Assembly (NCBI GenBank): GCA_949752735.1
Contig: OX457052.1
Span: forward strand, 38,732,457 to 38,796,456
Source: Lumbricus terrestris
Lineage: Eukaryota; Annelida; Clitellata; Crassiclitellata; Lumbricidae
Length of the DNA stretch: 64,000 bases
Reading direction: 5' to 3'
In this document: one piece after another, positions 24,280-36,057 of the stretch
Layout: each line of letters starts with the position of its first letter
How positions within the stretch are numbered: position 1 is the first letter of the stretch
Position numbers and translations under genes: made by a program
Notes under the pieces: generated by a model
What the model was told of the DNA's origin: nothing
Databases searched by the model: none
What the model saw: only the letters and a program-made list of their open reading frames with translations

Positions 24280-27200
24280 ATGTCTGTTCTTAAGAACTTC
24301 CCATTGGCCAACAGTCTCTTCTTCGTTGTCTTCTTTCTGAACGGCGCCCTGGCAAACAGGAACCATCACCTATCACCTCGTAAGTTGACCAATAAGATCG
24401 TGTTTTCACTTACGCATAATATTATATGCGTAAACAAGAAATGATGGAGTTCTTGTAATTGTTATGGTCCCTCTGTTTATCCATCTGCATCGTTTATACA
24501 ACGGTCAATATTATTCATTTATACCTAATTACTTACCTTTAATCTGCTTTAATTGTTTGCTTATCTACTTACTCATTATAATGATCGAAATCTATTTAAT
24601 TAACTTATAAACATATGTCTTTATTTAATTGCTTATTTATTTCTTTACGTTCTGATGTATACGTCAAATTGTCATCTTGTATTATAGGGACTGACTGGGA
24701 GTCGTTGGAAGAAATCCAGGACCTGCTTCGACAAGTACAGCTCGCCTTCGAAATGAAAATGGAAAGCCAAGACCTAGGACTAGAGAGAATTGTAGTGGGT
24801 GAAGAGAAGGATGAGGATGGTGATCATGATGTCGCATTGGACCACAAACAATGCAATTGCTCAGGCGTTGTGTGCTCCTGTTGCCGTCAAGTCCGTGTGC
24901 TCAGATTCCGCCAGAATGGTAAGTAAATCTGTGATAGTGAATTCCATAAACGAGGACCCAGAATTTCAGAGCTATTAAGACCTAAAGCGGCCCGTGGTGC
25001 CGGTGTTGCGTGACAGAGTCTCCCCCTAAAAGTCTCCCCCCGGAGACTATTTCGAAACAGATTCTCCCCCGGAGGATCTGTTCCAGAATAAATTCGCCCC
25101 CGGAGACTATATTCTGAAATAAAGTCTCCGGGAGGAGAGAATATTTCCTCCGTCTACGTAACAAAGTCTCCCCCGCTGAGCGTGAAATCGGCTACAGTCG
25201 CATAAAAGTTATAGATGAGCAGGTTTAACGGTTAGTTTATGTTGCTAAATTATTTAACACGAACATATAGATACTTTTACACCAGAAAAATGTCTTCCAA
25301 TGCTGATTTTCAGCCAGGGGGAGACTCTATTTCGGGGAGAGACTTTGTATCGGGGGAGACTTTATTTCGTGACACCGGCGGAAGGAACAACATCATTTAC
25401 CTCATCCACGAGTATTTAGCGTATACTCATTTGAGCTGCCTACATAATGTAGAGGGTCAGGCATATTATCCAAACTTGAACGGAAAAACGAAAATCATAG
25501 ACAAATAGGACAGGTTGTAAATGTTTAGAATGTGAATCACCTTATTGCCAAAAATCACAAAATTATTCTTATCTAAGTTCAAGTAAAACAAGTTTGCAGA
25601 GAACAAGTGGCTTATTAGTCTTTAATCATTTTGTTTTGGTTATCCAATCTGCTGCTCAGATACTTCATCAGTTGTAGAAACTACTTTTCACGTTGTTACA
25701 GGCTGTGTAAGACTGACTTATGAACCTGACAAAAAGGCAATACTGATCTCTCTGACGATCGGATCACGCGCACTTCCTCCAAAGGAAGTCCCAGGTAAGT
25801 CTATTCCTTGAAGCCCTATGTTGTTCCTGTGCACGGCACACTCCTGATGAGCAATATTTATAATGGCCTCATTTGCGCCACCATTATTATGTCCTGCTTA
25901 AATTCGTTGCGAATCATGCTATGGACAGTTCGTTTATTAGCCTAGCGTACCGAAATGCTAGTAATAATGCGCCATTTTTATAACTTACAAATAATAGTCA
26001 GTAATAAAAAAATATTATACCTGGGCCGGATTAAGGCATGTTCAACATGTTCGGCCCAACAGGGACCGTACACTTTAGGGGCCCCACACATGCAATAGGA
26101 ATATTTGTCATCAGTGTTAATTCTTATGGTGAAAATTGGTACAAAATCTCAGAATAGATTGTCAAGTTATTCTAAAACTGCTAACTGCTTATTTTAGCAT
26201 AAGCTTACTGTACAACTTTTGAACATGCGTTACCAGGCAGATTGATCTTAAAATCATACAGAAATGCTAGTAACAGCGGTCAGTTTTATTGTTTTTTAAA
26301 ACACAGTTGTCCTGCCAAAAGACTGCCAAAATGTTTTCCCTGCCAAGAATTTATTTGGGGCATAAATTCCTTCTGCGCCGAATGGACCTATGTTAAAAAC
26401 GGCCCTGTGACATTATTTTGTTAATCCGGCCCTGATAATTACTATCGTTGTTGTTGTTATTTTTTTTAACCCGAGATATAATTTTACGATTTATAAAAAT
26501 TAGGGGCGATGTTCTGGAACGGTTAGTCTTCGTAGATGGGAAACGTGCTGCAGAAGGCGACTTAGTTGAAGCGCTGAATATCTATGGATAGGCAATGGGG
26601 TCTCACAGCGGCGGAGGTCCGGAAGGACTTGACAGACTTCGACAGCGAATGAGTGGGGCTCTTCCACTTAAGTCGCCGGGGATATATCAGCTGGTGCGTG
26701 ATGCTGATACCAAGGCTGTGACAAGGAACGAGTTCCACGTTCTATGTCCTCTGTTTCCCCCCTAAAGTCGTTCCACAGTATGACCAGCCATCCACGCCTT
26801 CCTGATTTTGCCTTACCGACCTAGAACCATGATTTTTTGTACAAATGATACTTTACGTTGTCTTTAGATCAACAACCATTTTTATATACTTCTGCGGTCC
26901 TTAATTTATAATTTACTCATCAGACTCTTACTTTATTGACAATTAGCTTTTACTATCCTGACTGTAAATGCAGGTTTTCTACTTTGGGCGAAGACTTTGC
27001 AATAAAGAAATAGTAGCAGTGGTATTTGGTTACAGTTCGTTTGGATTGTAGTTTCAGTGACACAGCCGTCGCCAATTTGCGGTCAAGTTCCTAGAATCTC
27101 AAGGAGAGCTGCCGTTTGCATCGAATTCTACAACTACAAATTAGAAGATGCTACTGTAACCGGTTGTTTGACGCTCAAAGCAATGGCGTTCGGCAGGACT

Positions 27201-27335
27201 CTTTTGACCATACACCTCGGCTGCTTCAAGTTGGCACTTCGCAGCACCATCGAACAGGTCGGTGAAGTGGGACGTCCGTATCTGACAGGAGACAAAGACT
27301 CAGTGGAAGGTCCGGGTCCAATCTACCCATGGTGA
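24280..27335 (+). CDS. Gene C: secreted acidic Cys-rich protein, DUF4773-like (4 coding exons)
   Basis: Coding exons are 24280-24379, 24688-24918, 25702-25794 and 27058-27335 (702 nt, 233 residues), all phase 1. The signal peptide is residues 1-25, ending GALA. Residues 38-60 (ESLEEIQDLLRQVQ...) look like an amphipathic helix, and 72-86 is an acidic linker. The ten family cysteines are 89, 91, 96, 98, 99 (CNCSGVVCSCC), 112, 149, 162, 178 and 197. Exon 3 reads CVRLTYEPDKKAILISLTIG, a likely beta-strand pair. The C-terminal tail ends DSVEGPGPIYPW, apparently the ancestral end that A and B have lost. Compact and undamaged, this copy is the best reference sequence for the family here. Introns carry a TIR element (24999-25379) and a hAT-like MITE. 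DUF4773 resemblance is from memory; function unknown. Confidence 0.85.
24999..25379. mobile_element. Fold-back MITE with AGTCTCCCCC repeats
   Basis: The left part (GCCGGTGTTGCGTGACAGAG, then several GTCTCCCCC units) and the right part (GGGGGAGACTTTATTTCGTG, ACACCGGC) are inverted and internally repetitive. It lies in intron 2 of gene C. Confidence 0.65.
26031..26434. mobile_element. hAT-like MITE, GGCCGGATTAAG family
   Basis: The ends CTGGGCCGGATTAAGGCATG and TTAATCCGGCCCTG are inverted. The GATTAAGGCATGTTCAACAT start is shared with 58241-58515. It lies in intron 3 of gene C. Confidence 0.65.
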
Positions 27336-28078
27336 CGCTTAGATGGATAAAATGAAGGCATCCGATTATAAGAAGACTTGAGAAAATCCACATCGGGAAG
27401 AACTCATCAGTTTAATCTTTTATATTCTGAATTTTTGAAATTTGAAAATTTGAAACTAGCCAACATTTAGTTTCTCTGTTTTCTAGAAGTGTTACAATAT
27501 TTAGTGCGTCTTGTACACAACTGTACAGGTGGCTGTATTTCTGCTAATAACGAAGAACATAATAATTATGCCAGATATACAGTCTCTGATGCTCTGGTCG
27601 GTTTGCACTCTGTTTCCAGTTCCCGGAAGCCGCCGTGGCTCGGTCCAGATTCTTTACCTACATATTAAGTCTCTCTCAATGTTGTGGACTTCCTCGTTCA
27701 GTTCACTACCCGTCATCCTCGCTGGCAGTCTATATGCTCGTCCTTCTCTCATCTCAGATCCTTCCTCATCTGCCGGGGTCAATCGCACTGTGAGCGCTTC
27801 TGAATGGCTGTAACTGAGGAACAAGTCAGATGGCACGAGATGCTGCTTGCTGCGCAATGGCACGTATTCTCACACAAATTATTATTTTCAATTATTAAGA
27901 AAAACAGCGGACAACATGCTGGTCGCAATTTCCTAAGTTCCTTATAAATCTGATTTGTTTTGTACAACAACAAAATCTTATTTTGATGTTTGGACAAATT
28001 TAAAATGACAACTTTATTTGATCTAGTCACTGCTGTCTGTTATAATAATTTGTTGTTGATGTTGAACTGTCTAACTTT

Positions 28079-28084
28079 AATAAA
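28079..28084 (+). terminator. Candidate poly(A) signal of gene C
   Basis: AATAAATAAA occurs about 745 bp after the stop. The GGATTTGCA context of genes A, B and F is absent, so this is weaker. Confidence 0.4.
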
Positions 28085-28094
28085 TAAACATCAT

Positions 28095-28300
28095 GATTGT
28101 AAATGATGCATCCGACAGAGTCTTATTCTGCTGGCAACTATTATAGGGGTTCTAGTACATGACTTGTGTAGTGGATATTCGATCCTGTTGTGTTTCCTTG
28201 TTTTGCCTTGTATTAAATTTTTATGACGAATTATTCTGCATCTATAAATACTTGACTTTTGAATGCTCTCCTGGACCGAAAAATTTCTGGCGGTAGTTAC
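28095..28300 (-). repeat. Dispersed 200-bp intergenic element, copy 1
   Basis: Read on the minus strand it contains TTTCGGTCCAGGAGAGCATT, AAGTCAAGTA, an AGAACCCCTA-like block and CCAGCAGAATAAGACTCTGT, then TCGGATGCAT. The same blocks in the same order occur at 48480-48660 and 49265-49470, near the divergent E/F promoters. No open frame is shared. Confidence 0.55.
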
Positions 28301-28702
28301 GATCACACAGCACACAAATACACAACTGCACATGCATGCATTCGTGCATTTAAATTCACTTGCATACTGGCATGGACATAATAATAATATTATGCAAGCA
28401 GACAAAGCATAAGTGAAAACGTACTAAAAGCATCTCCAACACTACACGCATCATTAGTCTTCCCGGTTAGGTACACACACAAACACCTTCCCACCACTCA
28501 CTCGCCCACACACCCACACATACAGACACACATGTAGGCCTACACAAACACGCACACGTACACATATACAAACACGCATAAATGAATATTACGCAATAGA
28601 TATAGTACATAATAATATTATGTACTATATGTATTACCATATTATGCGGGCCGAAGGAGATCGAGGGAGACTGAGGCGAACAGATGGAAGAATTAAGTAT
28701 TG

Positions 28703-28818
28703 AGAAGGATAGAGAGAGAGAGCCAAGCAAACAGGGAACAATAGAGCTGCGGAGCGGGAAGAAGGAGACAGACAGATATGTGTGGAGAGGGAGAGAGAGA
28801 GAGAAAGAGAGACAGACG

Positions 28819-28850
<32 letters not shown>

Positions 28851-29154
28851 AAGATGCTAATTGAGGAAGTGAGATGTAGACAGAACTGCTGACATCGTTA
28901 CTCTGCTGGTAGCTTAAGTTAGACATTTAACATAAACAGAAATGTAATGAAAACCTGACCATATACGGGCATGACATTTGTCATCTTTCAACCCAGAGTG
29001 AGTTTGCAGCCACTCCCAACGTTGTATAAATGACCGCAATAAGGAGACTTGTGCTTAGTCGTGTAGCTCTGCTTTTACTGCACTGATTATTTATGTGAGG
29101 AAGAGACATTCGGAAAGTGAAGAGACTTTCTTCGTTCGCTGGGCGATTCAACCG
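28703..29154 (+). promoter_or_regulatory. Promoter and 5' UTR exon of gene D
   Basis: A GA/CAGA tract lies at about 28703-28853, and TTGAGGAAGTGAGATGTAGA at 28861-28880. AAACCTGACCATATACGGGC starts at 28951 with core CCATATACGG at 28959-28968. TATAAA is at 29025-29030. A non-coding exon ends at 29154 (GGGCGATTCAACCG/gtaaga). Confidence 0.78.
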
Positions 29155-29351
29155 GTAAGACCGTCTACAATCATGGTTGATCGGCAGTCATATGGCTGAT
29201 GACAGCCAACCAGGGATGCCACTCATAGCTTTTCCACATAGAACTAGGTTTTTCTCGCTCTTGTCCAGGTTTCTAGGTACTTTTTCGAGATCTAATTTTT
29301 TGAAAATTCTGAGTGACATCCCTGCTGCCAAAATTATCTATTTCTACAATT

Positions 29352-29424
29352 TCTATAGCGCCCCTTCATGCTTGATACTCAGAGGCGCTCCCGACTACTT
29401 CGTGGACACTGCATCGAAATTATA
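29352..29424 (-). mobile_element. SINE-1 tail fragment
   Basis: CTATAGCGCCCCTTCATGC through CTCAGAGGCGCTCCCGACTA, with no tRNA-like head. It lies in the 5' UTR intron of gene D. Confidence 0.5.
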
Positions 29425-29655
29425 GGGTCTACGCTATTTACTATTAGCGCAAATGCTAAGGTTAAGTTATGTTAAGTCTCTTCCAAACGAACACGTTGCT
29501 GTCTCCTCGACTTGACCACTATGATTCTGATTTTTCTTCGCAACTGACAAAAGAACCAGGAAGATGATTTCGAAATTTGAATTTACATTACAAAATAGTA
29601 ATTGCGTAACATTGTGCATGCCTTCATGTAATTTCAGTTTCATTCTGTCGGTATC

Positions 29656-30855
29656 CGTTGAATTGAGCGCGCACATTTCGCCGATCTTCATCTCAGCGAC
29701 CTCAATTCGCCGCCGCGAAACGCAGCGCCTATACAATTCGCCGCCATTCATTTCAGCGACTACACAATTCGCCGCGATCAAATACAGCGACTACACAATT
29801 CGCCGCCATTCATTTGAGCGCTGCTTCAGACGGTCGCTGCTGTAAACTTTACGCAAGCAACAACTCTTGTTAGTTTGTTACTGATAAGAACTTCAAAGCA
29901 AAATCAAAGCAAAAATAGTTGTGCATCTTCATCAGCGAGCCGAAATTGATTGATTGCTGGCGATCTGAACATGTGACTTAATAACTGAACAAACGATTTC
30001 AGAAACGTGAGGTTTAGCTATTGCCTTTTAAACAAGTACCTAAATAACTTAACAAATGATTTAATAAACTCCTGGTTTAGCTATTGCCTACTATACGATC
30101 AAGTTCCTCAGTTTTACTTCATCAGCTGCATTGGCTTCCTGTCGAGTTTAGGATTAAATTTAAATTGGCCTGTTTAACCTACAAATCCCTCTCTACCGGA
30201 ACACCTCCCTACCTTAAGTCACTGCTTACTCCTTATATTCCTCCTCGTTGCCTGCGATCATCAAACATGGGTCTTTTAGTTGAACCTCGATGCAGAACTG
30301 TTATGGGCTCGCGTGCATTCCATGCCTCTGCTCCCAAAGAATGGAATCTACTTCCACTCTCTCTTCGTTGCTCAAATTCACTCCCTACCTTCAAAAAACG
30401 GCTCAAAACTCACTATTTCTTTTTGGCTTTCAACCACATGGACCTTTAACTGCATCTTCCTCTGGCGGCTAACTATCCGCGCCTCAGATTCACACTTTGG
30501 TGTGACCTTGCGCGCGTAATAAATTTATGTAATAATAATAATAATAAAATGGAACTGAATATGCCCAAATAAACAAACGATTTAACTATTTGAATTTTTC
30601 CTCTTGCAGTATTGTGTGTAGGTTTACTACATTTAACCTGTTTGAAAGTTGTTTCATTAAAATAAACTTTTACCTTATTATCATAAGAGTCGCTGAAATG
30701 AATGGCGGCGAATTGTGTAGTCGCTGTATTTGATCGCGGCGAATTGTGTAGTCGCTGAAATGAATGGCAGCGAATTGTATAGGCGCTGTGTTTCGCGGCG
30801 GCGAATTGAGGTCGCTGAGATGAAGATCGGCGAAATGTGCGCGCTCAATTCAACG
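29656..30855. mobile_element. 1.2-kb fold-back element inside the gene D 5' UTR exon
   Basis: Arms of about 165 bp (29656-29822 and 30689-30855) are near-perfect inverted copies, starting CGTTGAATTGAGCGCGCACA and ending with its reverse complement. Each arm is built of repeated AATTCGCCGC(C/G) units. CATTCTGTCG precedes (29641-29650) and follows (30862-30871) the element, a probable target duplication. The interior carries a LINE fragment. The insertion lies 3 to 20 bases past the exon 1 splice acceptor (29637) that aligns with the other genes. Confidence 0.85.
30084..30449 (+). mobile_element. LINE reverse transcriptase C-terminal fragment
   Basis: The open frame reads LHWLPVEFRIKFKLACLTYK, then GTPPYLKSLL, GSRAFHASAPKEWNLLPLSL and a terminal FKKRLKTHYFF. 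These are hallmarks of the end of CR1/jockey-type LINE ORF2. The polymerase core is absent. It lies within the fold-back element. Confidence 0.8.
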
Positions 30856-30896
30856 TAAACCCATTCTGTCGTATCTCTATTTCGAAGACGTAGACG

Positions 30897-33850
30897 ATGT
30901 TTGTACTTAAGAACTTCCAATTGGTCAGCGGCTTCGTCTTCGTTCTCTTCGTTCTGAGTGACGCCCTGGCAAAGAGGGGCCTTGAACTTTCAACTCGTAA
31001 GTTAGCCAATCAGATCGTTTCTTCACTCACGTATATATTCATGCGAACATTAGCAAGGACGAACGCTCTTGTGCGGGTCTATATGCCCTGTTTCTAGTTT
31101 CCATCCTTATTGAAGCGGTCTATATTATTTTATTGCCATTTGCAATTTGCTTCTTACTTACCTATCTATTGAAATGGTTTCTCCTTTGTTTCCTGCATAT
31201 AACATAGCCTGCATTTTAATTTAATTTTCCTGCTCGTCCTTTATTCACTTCATTATTTGTTTACTCACGAACTTATTTAAAATACTGTTCGAATTCTACT
31301 TAGCTAACGTGCAAACATGTTTGTTTATTTATTTGCTTTTTTAATTGAAGTCTACGTTAACTGTCATCTTGTGTAGGGACTGTCTCGGAGTCGTTGGAGG
31401 AAATCCAGAATCTGCTTCGACAAGTACAGTTCGAGATGAAAATGGCGATTAAGGACGTAGGGAGAATTCCAGCGGATGAGGAGGAGGCTGGCGATGGTGA
31501 TTTCGCAGTGAACTACAGACAATGCAACTGTTCTGGCGCTGAGTGTTCCTGCTGTCGTCTCATTCAACACCTCAGGATCAGCGAGAATTGTAAGTAAATT
31601 TAGGAACGTGTTCGATGTTAATTCAATTGATTGGTCTGAATTTGCAGCTAGCGATGTTGACAGAAAACGAGAAAAGTCCGCGGGCAGGGAAGCAGGAAAA
31701 CGAGTTTTATTTCGGATCATTGTGAACATTCTCAAAGTGGTGACACTTCAGTTTGGAGTCGATTGCCTGAAAGAGCATAGGGTAGTTTGTGGTGTGTGAA
31801 GGACTGAAGGTGCTAATGGAAAAAACGTGCCGTTCGTAAAATAATTAGTCCAGGGTCTCACGTAATATCCTTCCTGAACAGACATTCCGGTTATGTTAAG
31901 GTTGCAGGGCTGTATCAAGTGCACAGTTAGCTGACACAGAAAGTATACAATGTGGCATTGCGTGAGTTTTCTGCTGAGATTTTTATGCATCTACTAGATG
32001 TGTTACCCGGCGTTACCCGGGAAACTTAGGGTTTTGAACACTGCTCCACTGTGGCACCCATTGTTGACCGCTAAATTTCGGGTTTTCGCCAATCCTCCAC
32101 CCCACCCAGCTTCCCCAAAAAGTCAAACGTAACCCGCCCCTGCGGGGCGCTACGGAAATTATTACTGTGCTTGTATGACGTAATTCGGATTGTATACTCT
32201 TTACTGAAGCTCGATACTGTTTACTAAAGCGTGAGCGATTAATGATGAAATCTGTCTTAAAACGCTTCTGTCTTAAAACGCTAATAACTCGAGTTCTAAA
32301 GTGAAATTTAGGGTTTTAAACACTACTCCACTGTGGTACCCATCGTTGACTGCTAAATTTCGGATTTTCGCCAACCCTCCGCCCCACCTCGCTTCCCCAA
32401 AAAGCCAAACTTGACCCGCCTCTGCGGGGCGCTGCGGAAATTATTGCTGGCCGGGTATGACGTCATGCAGGAGTTGGCTCTTCACTAATGCGCTCGCGTG
32501 AGCGATTATTGATGAAATCTGTCTTAAAACGCTAATAACTCTTGTTTTAAAGTGAATTAAAAGCTGAAAAAGTTGCGTTGACCTTATAATTTGGGTAAGA
32601 ATCAATTGCAAAAATTTTGGTAAACCGACGCTGTTTCATTTCCGAGCCTATTTTGTTACGAAGAGTCAAAAGCGTACAAACAAACAAACAAACATATGGA
32701 CAGTTTCAGAATTAGAATATAGGATTAAATGCATCATCCAATCTATACACTACGTGTTATGATCTCTTGATGGGTATAATACTATAATACATTCAGTTGA
32801 TGTGCTGATCCATGCTGTTGATGTGATTATCAAATCTGCTGCTGAGATACTCAATCGATTGCAGAATCGACTTCCACGTTGTTGCAGGTTGCATCAAACT
32901 GACCTATGAACCTGAAAAAAAGGCAATACTGGTCTCTATGACGCTCGGATCGCACACTCTTCCCTCAAAGGAAGTACCAGGTGAGTCTATTGCTTGTTGC
33001 TGCTGTTCACTTCTAATAAGCAATATTGTTAATCTAATGACCTCATTTGCGCTTCATTCATTATGCCCTACTTAAACTTAGAGAATTTACGTCGCGCCGT
33101 TGGCGAATCATGCTATGGATGTGTTCATTCGCTGGCGTAGCTTCCAGACATGAAGAGTTGAAGACCAACGCCATTAACAAAGCGTACGGAATTTAGACCT
33201 TATTTTACTCCTCAGACTCACTTTGTTGACGCTTATTTTTCGTTATCCTGACTCTACACCGCAACCTTTGTATATTTCTGCGTTTTTATCAACGCGTCTC
33301 TGCAATTGTAAAGCAGGGTTGTTTTTAAGGAATTTTTAGAACTGCACAACCCCTTCTTTTCCTTCCCATCCTCCGTGGTAAATTACTTCCAATCGGAGAA
33401 CAATAGCCATTTTTTGCTAGTTTTAACTGTACAGAAGTGCTTCTACAAGTGCACAAATCCATTTTGAACTGCACATTTTGTGTACAACTGCACGCTAAAA
33501 AAAAACCTGTTATAAAGGAACATTAGTAGTAGCATGTGTTGTTCATGATTCTTTGGACTGTAGTTACTGCGACACAGCCGCCACCAATTGCTTACAGCGT
33601 TCAGAAAATTTCGTGGTTGGCTTCCATGCGCATCGAATTCCACGACTACAAATTGGAAGATGATTCTGTAAACGGTTGTTTAAAGTTTAATGCAAAGACG
33701 CCAGGCAGGTTCCCTTTGGACATCGAAATTGGCTGCTTCCAAATGGCACTCCACAGCATCACCATCCAACAAGACGGTCAAGTGGAACCTCTGTATTTCG
33801 AAGGAGACAAAGACTCAGTGGAAAGTCCGGAACCAATCTACCCATGGTGA
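30897..33850 (+). CDS. Gene D: secreted acidic Cys-rich protein lacking two conserved cysteines (4 coding exons)
   Basis: Coding exons are 30897-30996, 31377-31589, 32888-32980 and 33564-33850 (693 nt, 230 residues), all phase 1. The signal peptide is residues 1-25, ending DALA. A Glu-rich segment (SESLEEIQNLLRQVQFEMK) spans 38-56, with an acidic linker after it. Cysteines are at 83, 85, 90, 92, 93, then 105-106 (an extra Cys made at the exon 2/3 junction), 174 and 193. The two exon 4 cysteines present in all five other copies are replaced by Ala145 (PPIAY) and Arg158 (SMRIEF). The tail ends SPEPIYPW as in C. No stop or frameshift breaks the coding exons. A 1.2-kb fold-back element splits the 5' UTR part of exon 1, so expression may be changed. 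A hAT-like MITE lies in intron 3. Confidence 0.8.
31998..32727. repeat. Dispersed repeat with TACCCGGCGTTACCCGG head
   Basis: It begins GTTACCCGGCGTTACCCGGG and contains an internal direct repeat (TTAGGGTTTT...ACTCCACTGTGG, twice). It ends in (ACAA)n followed by TATGGACAGTTTCAGAATTA, a layout typical of a retroelement 3' end. A second head-like match lies at about 42160-42182. It lies in intron 2 of gene D. Confidence 0.5.
33314..33509. mobile_element. hAT-like MITE
   Basis: The ends CAGGGTTGTTTTTAAGG and GCTAAAAAAAAACCTG are inverted. The flanks TTGTAAAG and TTATAAAG match at 7 of 8 bases. A related, larger element occupies 52493-52837. It lies in intron 3 of gene D. Confidence 0.65.
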
Positions 33851-34249
33851 TTCTCAGGTGGATACATCAATGACTCCGATTATAAAAAGAATGGAGAAAA
33901 GATTCATTGGGAAGAACTTATTTGATTGAGTCTTTTATTTTCTAGACTCCTCTTCAGCCTTATTCTGTAGTAGCAATTATTTAGTTAGTTTCCCTAGCTT
34001 CTAGAAGTTTTGTAGTATTTTGTGTGTCTTGTATTCAACGCATGCTTGTATTTCTGCTAATAATGAGGACCAAATCTTGTCATATGGTTCCATAAAACTA
34101 TTCTGCTTGACTCTTGATATTCGCTTCACACTTGTATTTGCAGAGTTCACTAATAAAAAATATTTCACGCAGTGGTTTTGTACTATGGTGCGTCGTGGCT
34201 TTATATCCGCAGCAGGCTGTTAACTCATTTTCTGTTATTTCCAATGCTG

Positions 34250-35140
34250 CTCGCATGTATTGTATTGTATACGCAACAGGTCAATTACCCCCCCCGACAA
34301 CTACACCCCGTACCAATAACCTCCGGACAATTACCCTCCCCTCATGCCAATAACTCTCCGGACAATTATTACTCCCTTTGACAATACCCCAAGCTACATG
34401 AGAGACAACTGAGTATTACAGAAAAAGATAATTTGTTTTAATGACTTTAGCCTAAAAATAAGTCTGTCATTAATTTTAGTGTTAAACGTTCAAGAAACGT
34501 TCAAGAAAACATATTAAATATTAAATAAAGTCAAATCTACATTCTGTTCCAAGCTTACGTGTGAAATGCTCAAGAAAATATCTACGTGTTCAAGGTTCAA
34601 GAAAACATCGACGTGCGAAACGTTCAAGTGAAGTTTAGAACATGAAGCACTTGCCGCACATCAAAGACTTTAACAGTAGCCTAATTCTTAAACAATAGGA
34701 ACCAGAGTTTTATTTACTATTTAATATTTAATGTTTTCTTGAACGTTTAACGCTAAATGGACTCAGTACACTATCACTGACATTTAAATATACACGTTTT
34801 CTTGATCCTTGAACACGTATATGTTTTTAGAATGGACTTCGTTTAATATTTAATGTTTTATTGAACGCTTTACACTGAATGACAGACATAGCTTTAGGCT
34901 AAATAAAGTCATTAAAACTAATCGTCATTTTCTGTAACACTCAGTTGTCTCTCAGCTAGCTGGGGTTATTGTCATGGGGGCAATTATCCGGGGGCTATTG
35001 GGTTATTGGCACGGGGGGAATTGTCCGGGGTTATTGTCACGGGGGGCAGTTGTCAGGGCAATTGTCCGGGGGCGATTGGTACGGGGGGTAATTGTCTGTG
35101 GGGTAATTGTCCTCCAACCGTATTGTATAATAATATTGTA
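34250..35140. mobile_element. Fold-back element in the gene D 3' flank
   Basis: The left arm (CCGACAACTACACCCCGTAC, CCGGACAATTA units) and right arm (GGGGGCAATTATCCGGGGGC, AATTGTCCGGGG units) are inverted, and the pairing continues inward (ACAACTGAGT...TACAGAAA against TTTCTGTAACACTCAGTTGT). Boundaries are approximate. Confidence 0.65.
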
Positions 35141-36009
35141 TTGTATCTCACCACCTATATAACACTTCTCGCAGCAAAAGCCTTTCAGAAGCGCTCCCAG
35201 TGCGTGCAACCTCGAGAGAAAAGACAGATTTTGAGACGAAAGATGACGAACGACTGCCAGAGAGGATGACAGAGCGAACACATGCTTATGAGAACTGGAA
35301 ATAGCGACACAACTGAAATTTGTAAACATAATTCGTGCATATACAAAGTACAACATTAAATCTGGTAAATGTTTTGTGACGCTTCTCGGTCTTGTGCCCT
35401 TTGCACTCACTTTGTTCGATGTGTTCTGACCCAACTGCTGGCGGTTCTGTGCAGATGGAGGCATGGAATAAATAAATTGCGACCCCACACTATCACATTT
35501 TTAGGGCGCGAAAAGTCCTAAACCCATGCAAGTCATTAGATAACATCGTAATTAGTGAGGTCATCGTACATGAACATCAGAATTCACGACTTATCATAGG
35601 GGCATGAAACGCTGCCCCACGCCTCTGGAATGGTCTTCCTCTTGACTTCCGCTCTTTTTTCACTCCTCTATCATTTCTGGTTACCCATCATCACCCGCCT
35701 CAGTCGCCTCTATACGTCACACCTCGGGCTTTCTGTTCGAAGCAAAAGAAATTGACGAAGTATTGTAACAGGCATTGAGTTCTTTGTTTGCAACTATACA
35801 CTAACTAGGGATATTGTACGATAGTTTGTACGATAGTTCCCCGATATATTATTGCATCCTTATCTATTATCTTATGCAATTCACATTAATTAATCCGATT
35901 TGCCTTCTGTCATTTCATATTTTATATATTTTTGGGATCTTACATTCATAAATTCCGTTCCAACTACTAAAGCACCCTTGTTAATGTGTCATTTGTGTTT
36001 TGATTTCCA

Positions 36010-36015
36010 AATAAA
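36010..36015 (+). terminator. Candidate poly(A) signal of gene D
   Basis: AATAAA in TGATTTCCAAATAAAAACGC aligns with the gene A signal, and ATTCCGTTCCA upstream is shared. It lies 2.2 kb after the stop, including the 0.9-kb fold-back insertion. Confidence 0.5.
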
Positions 36016-36057
36016 AACGCTTCACTAAAAAACAGTTGCCTTTGCACGGCCAGGTTC

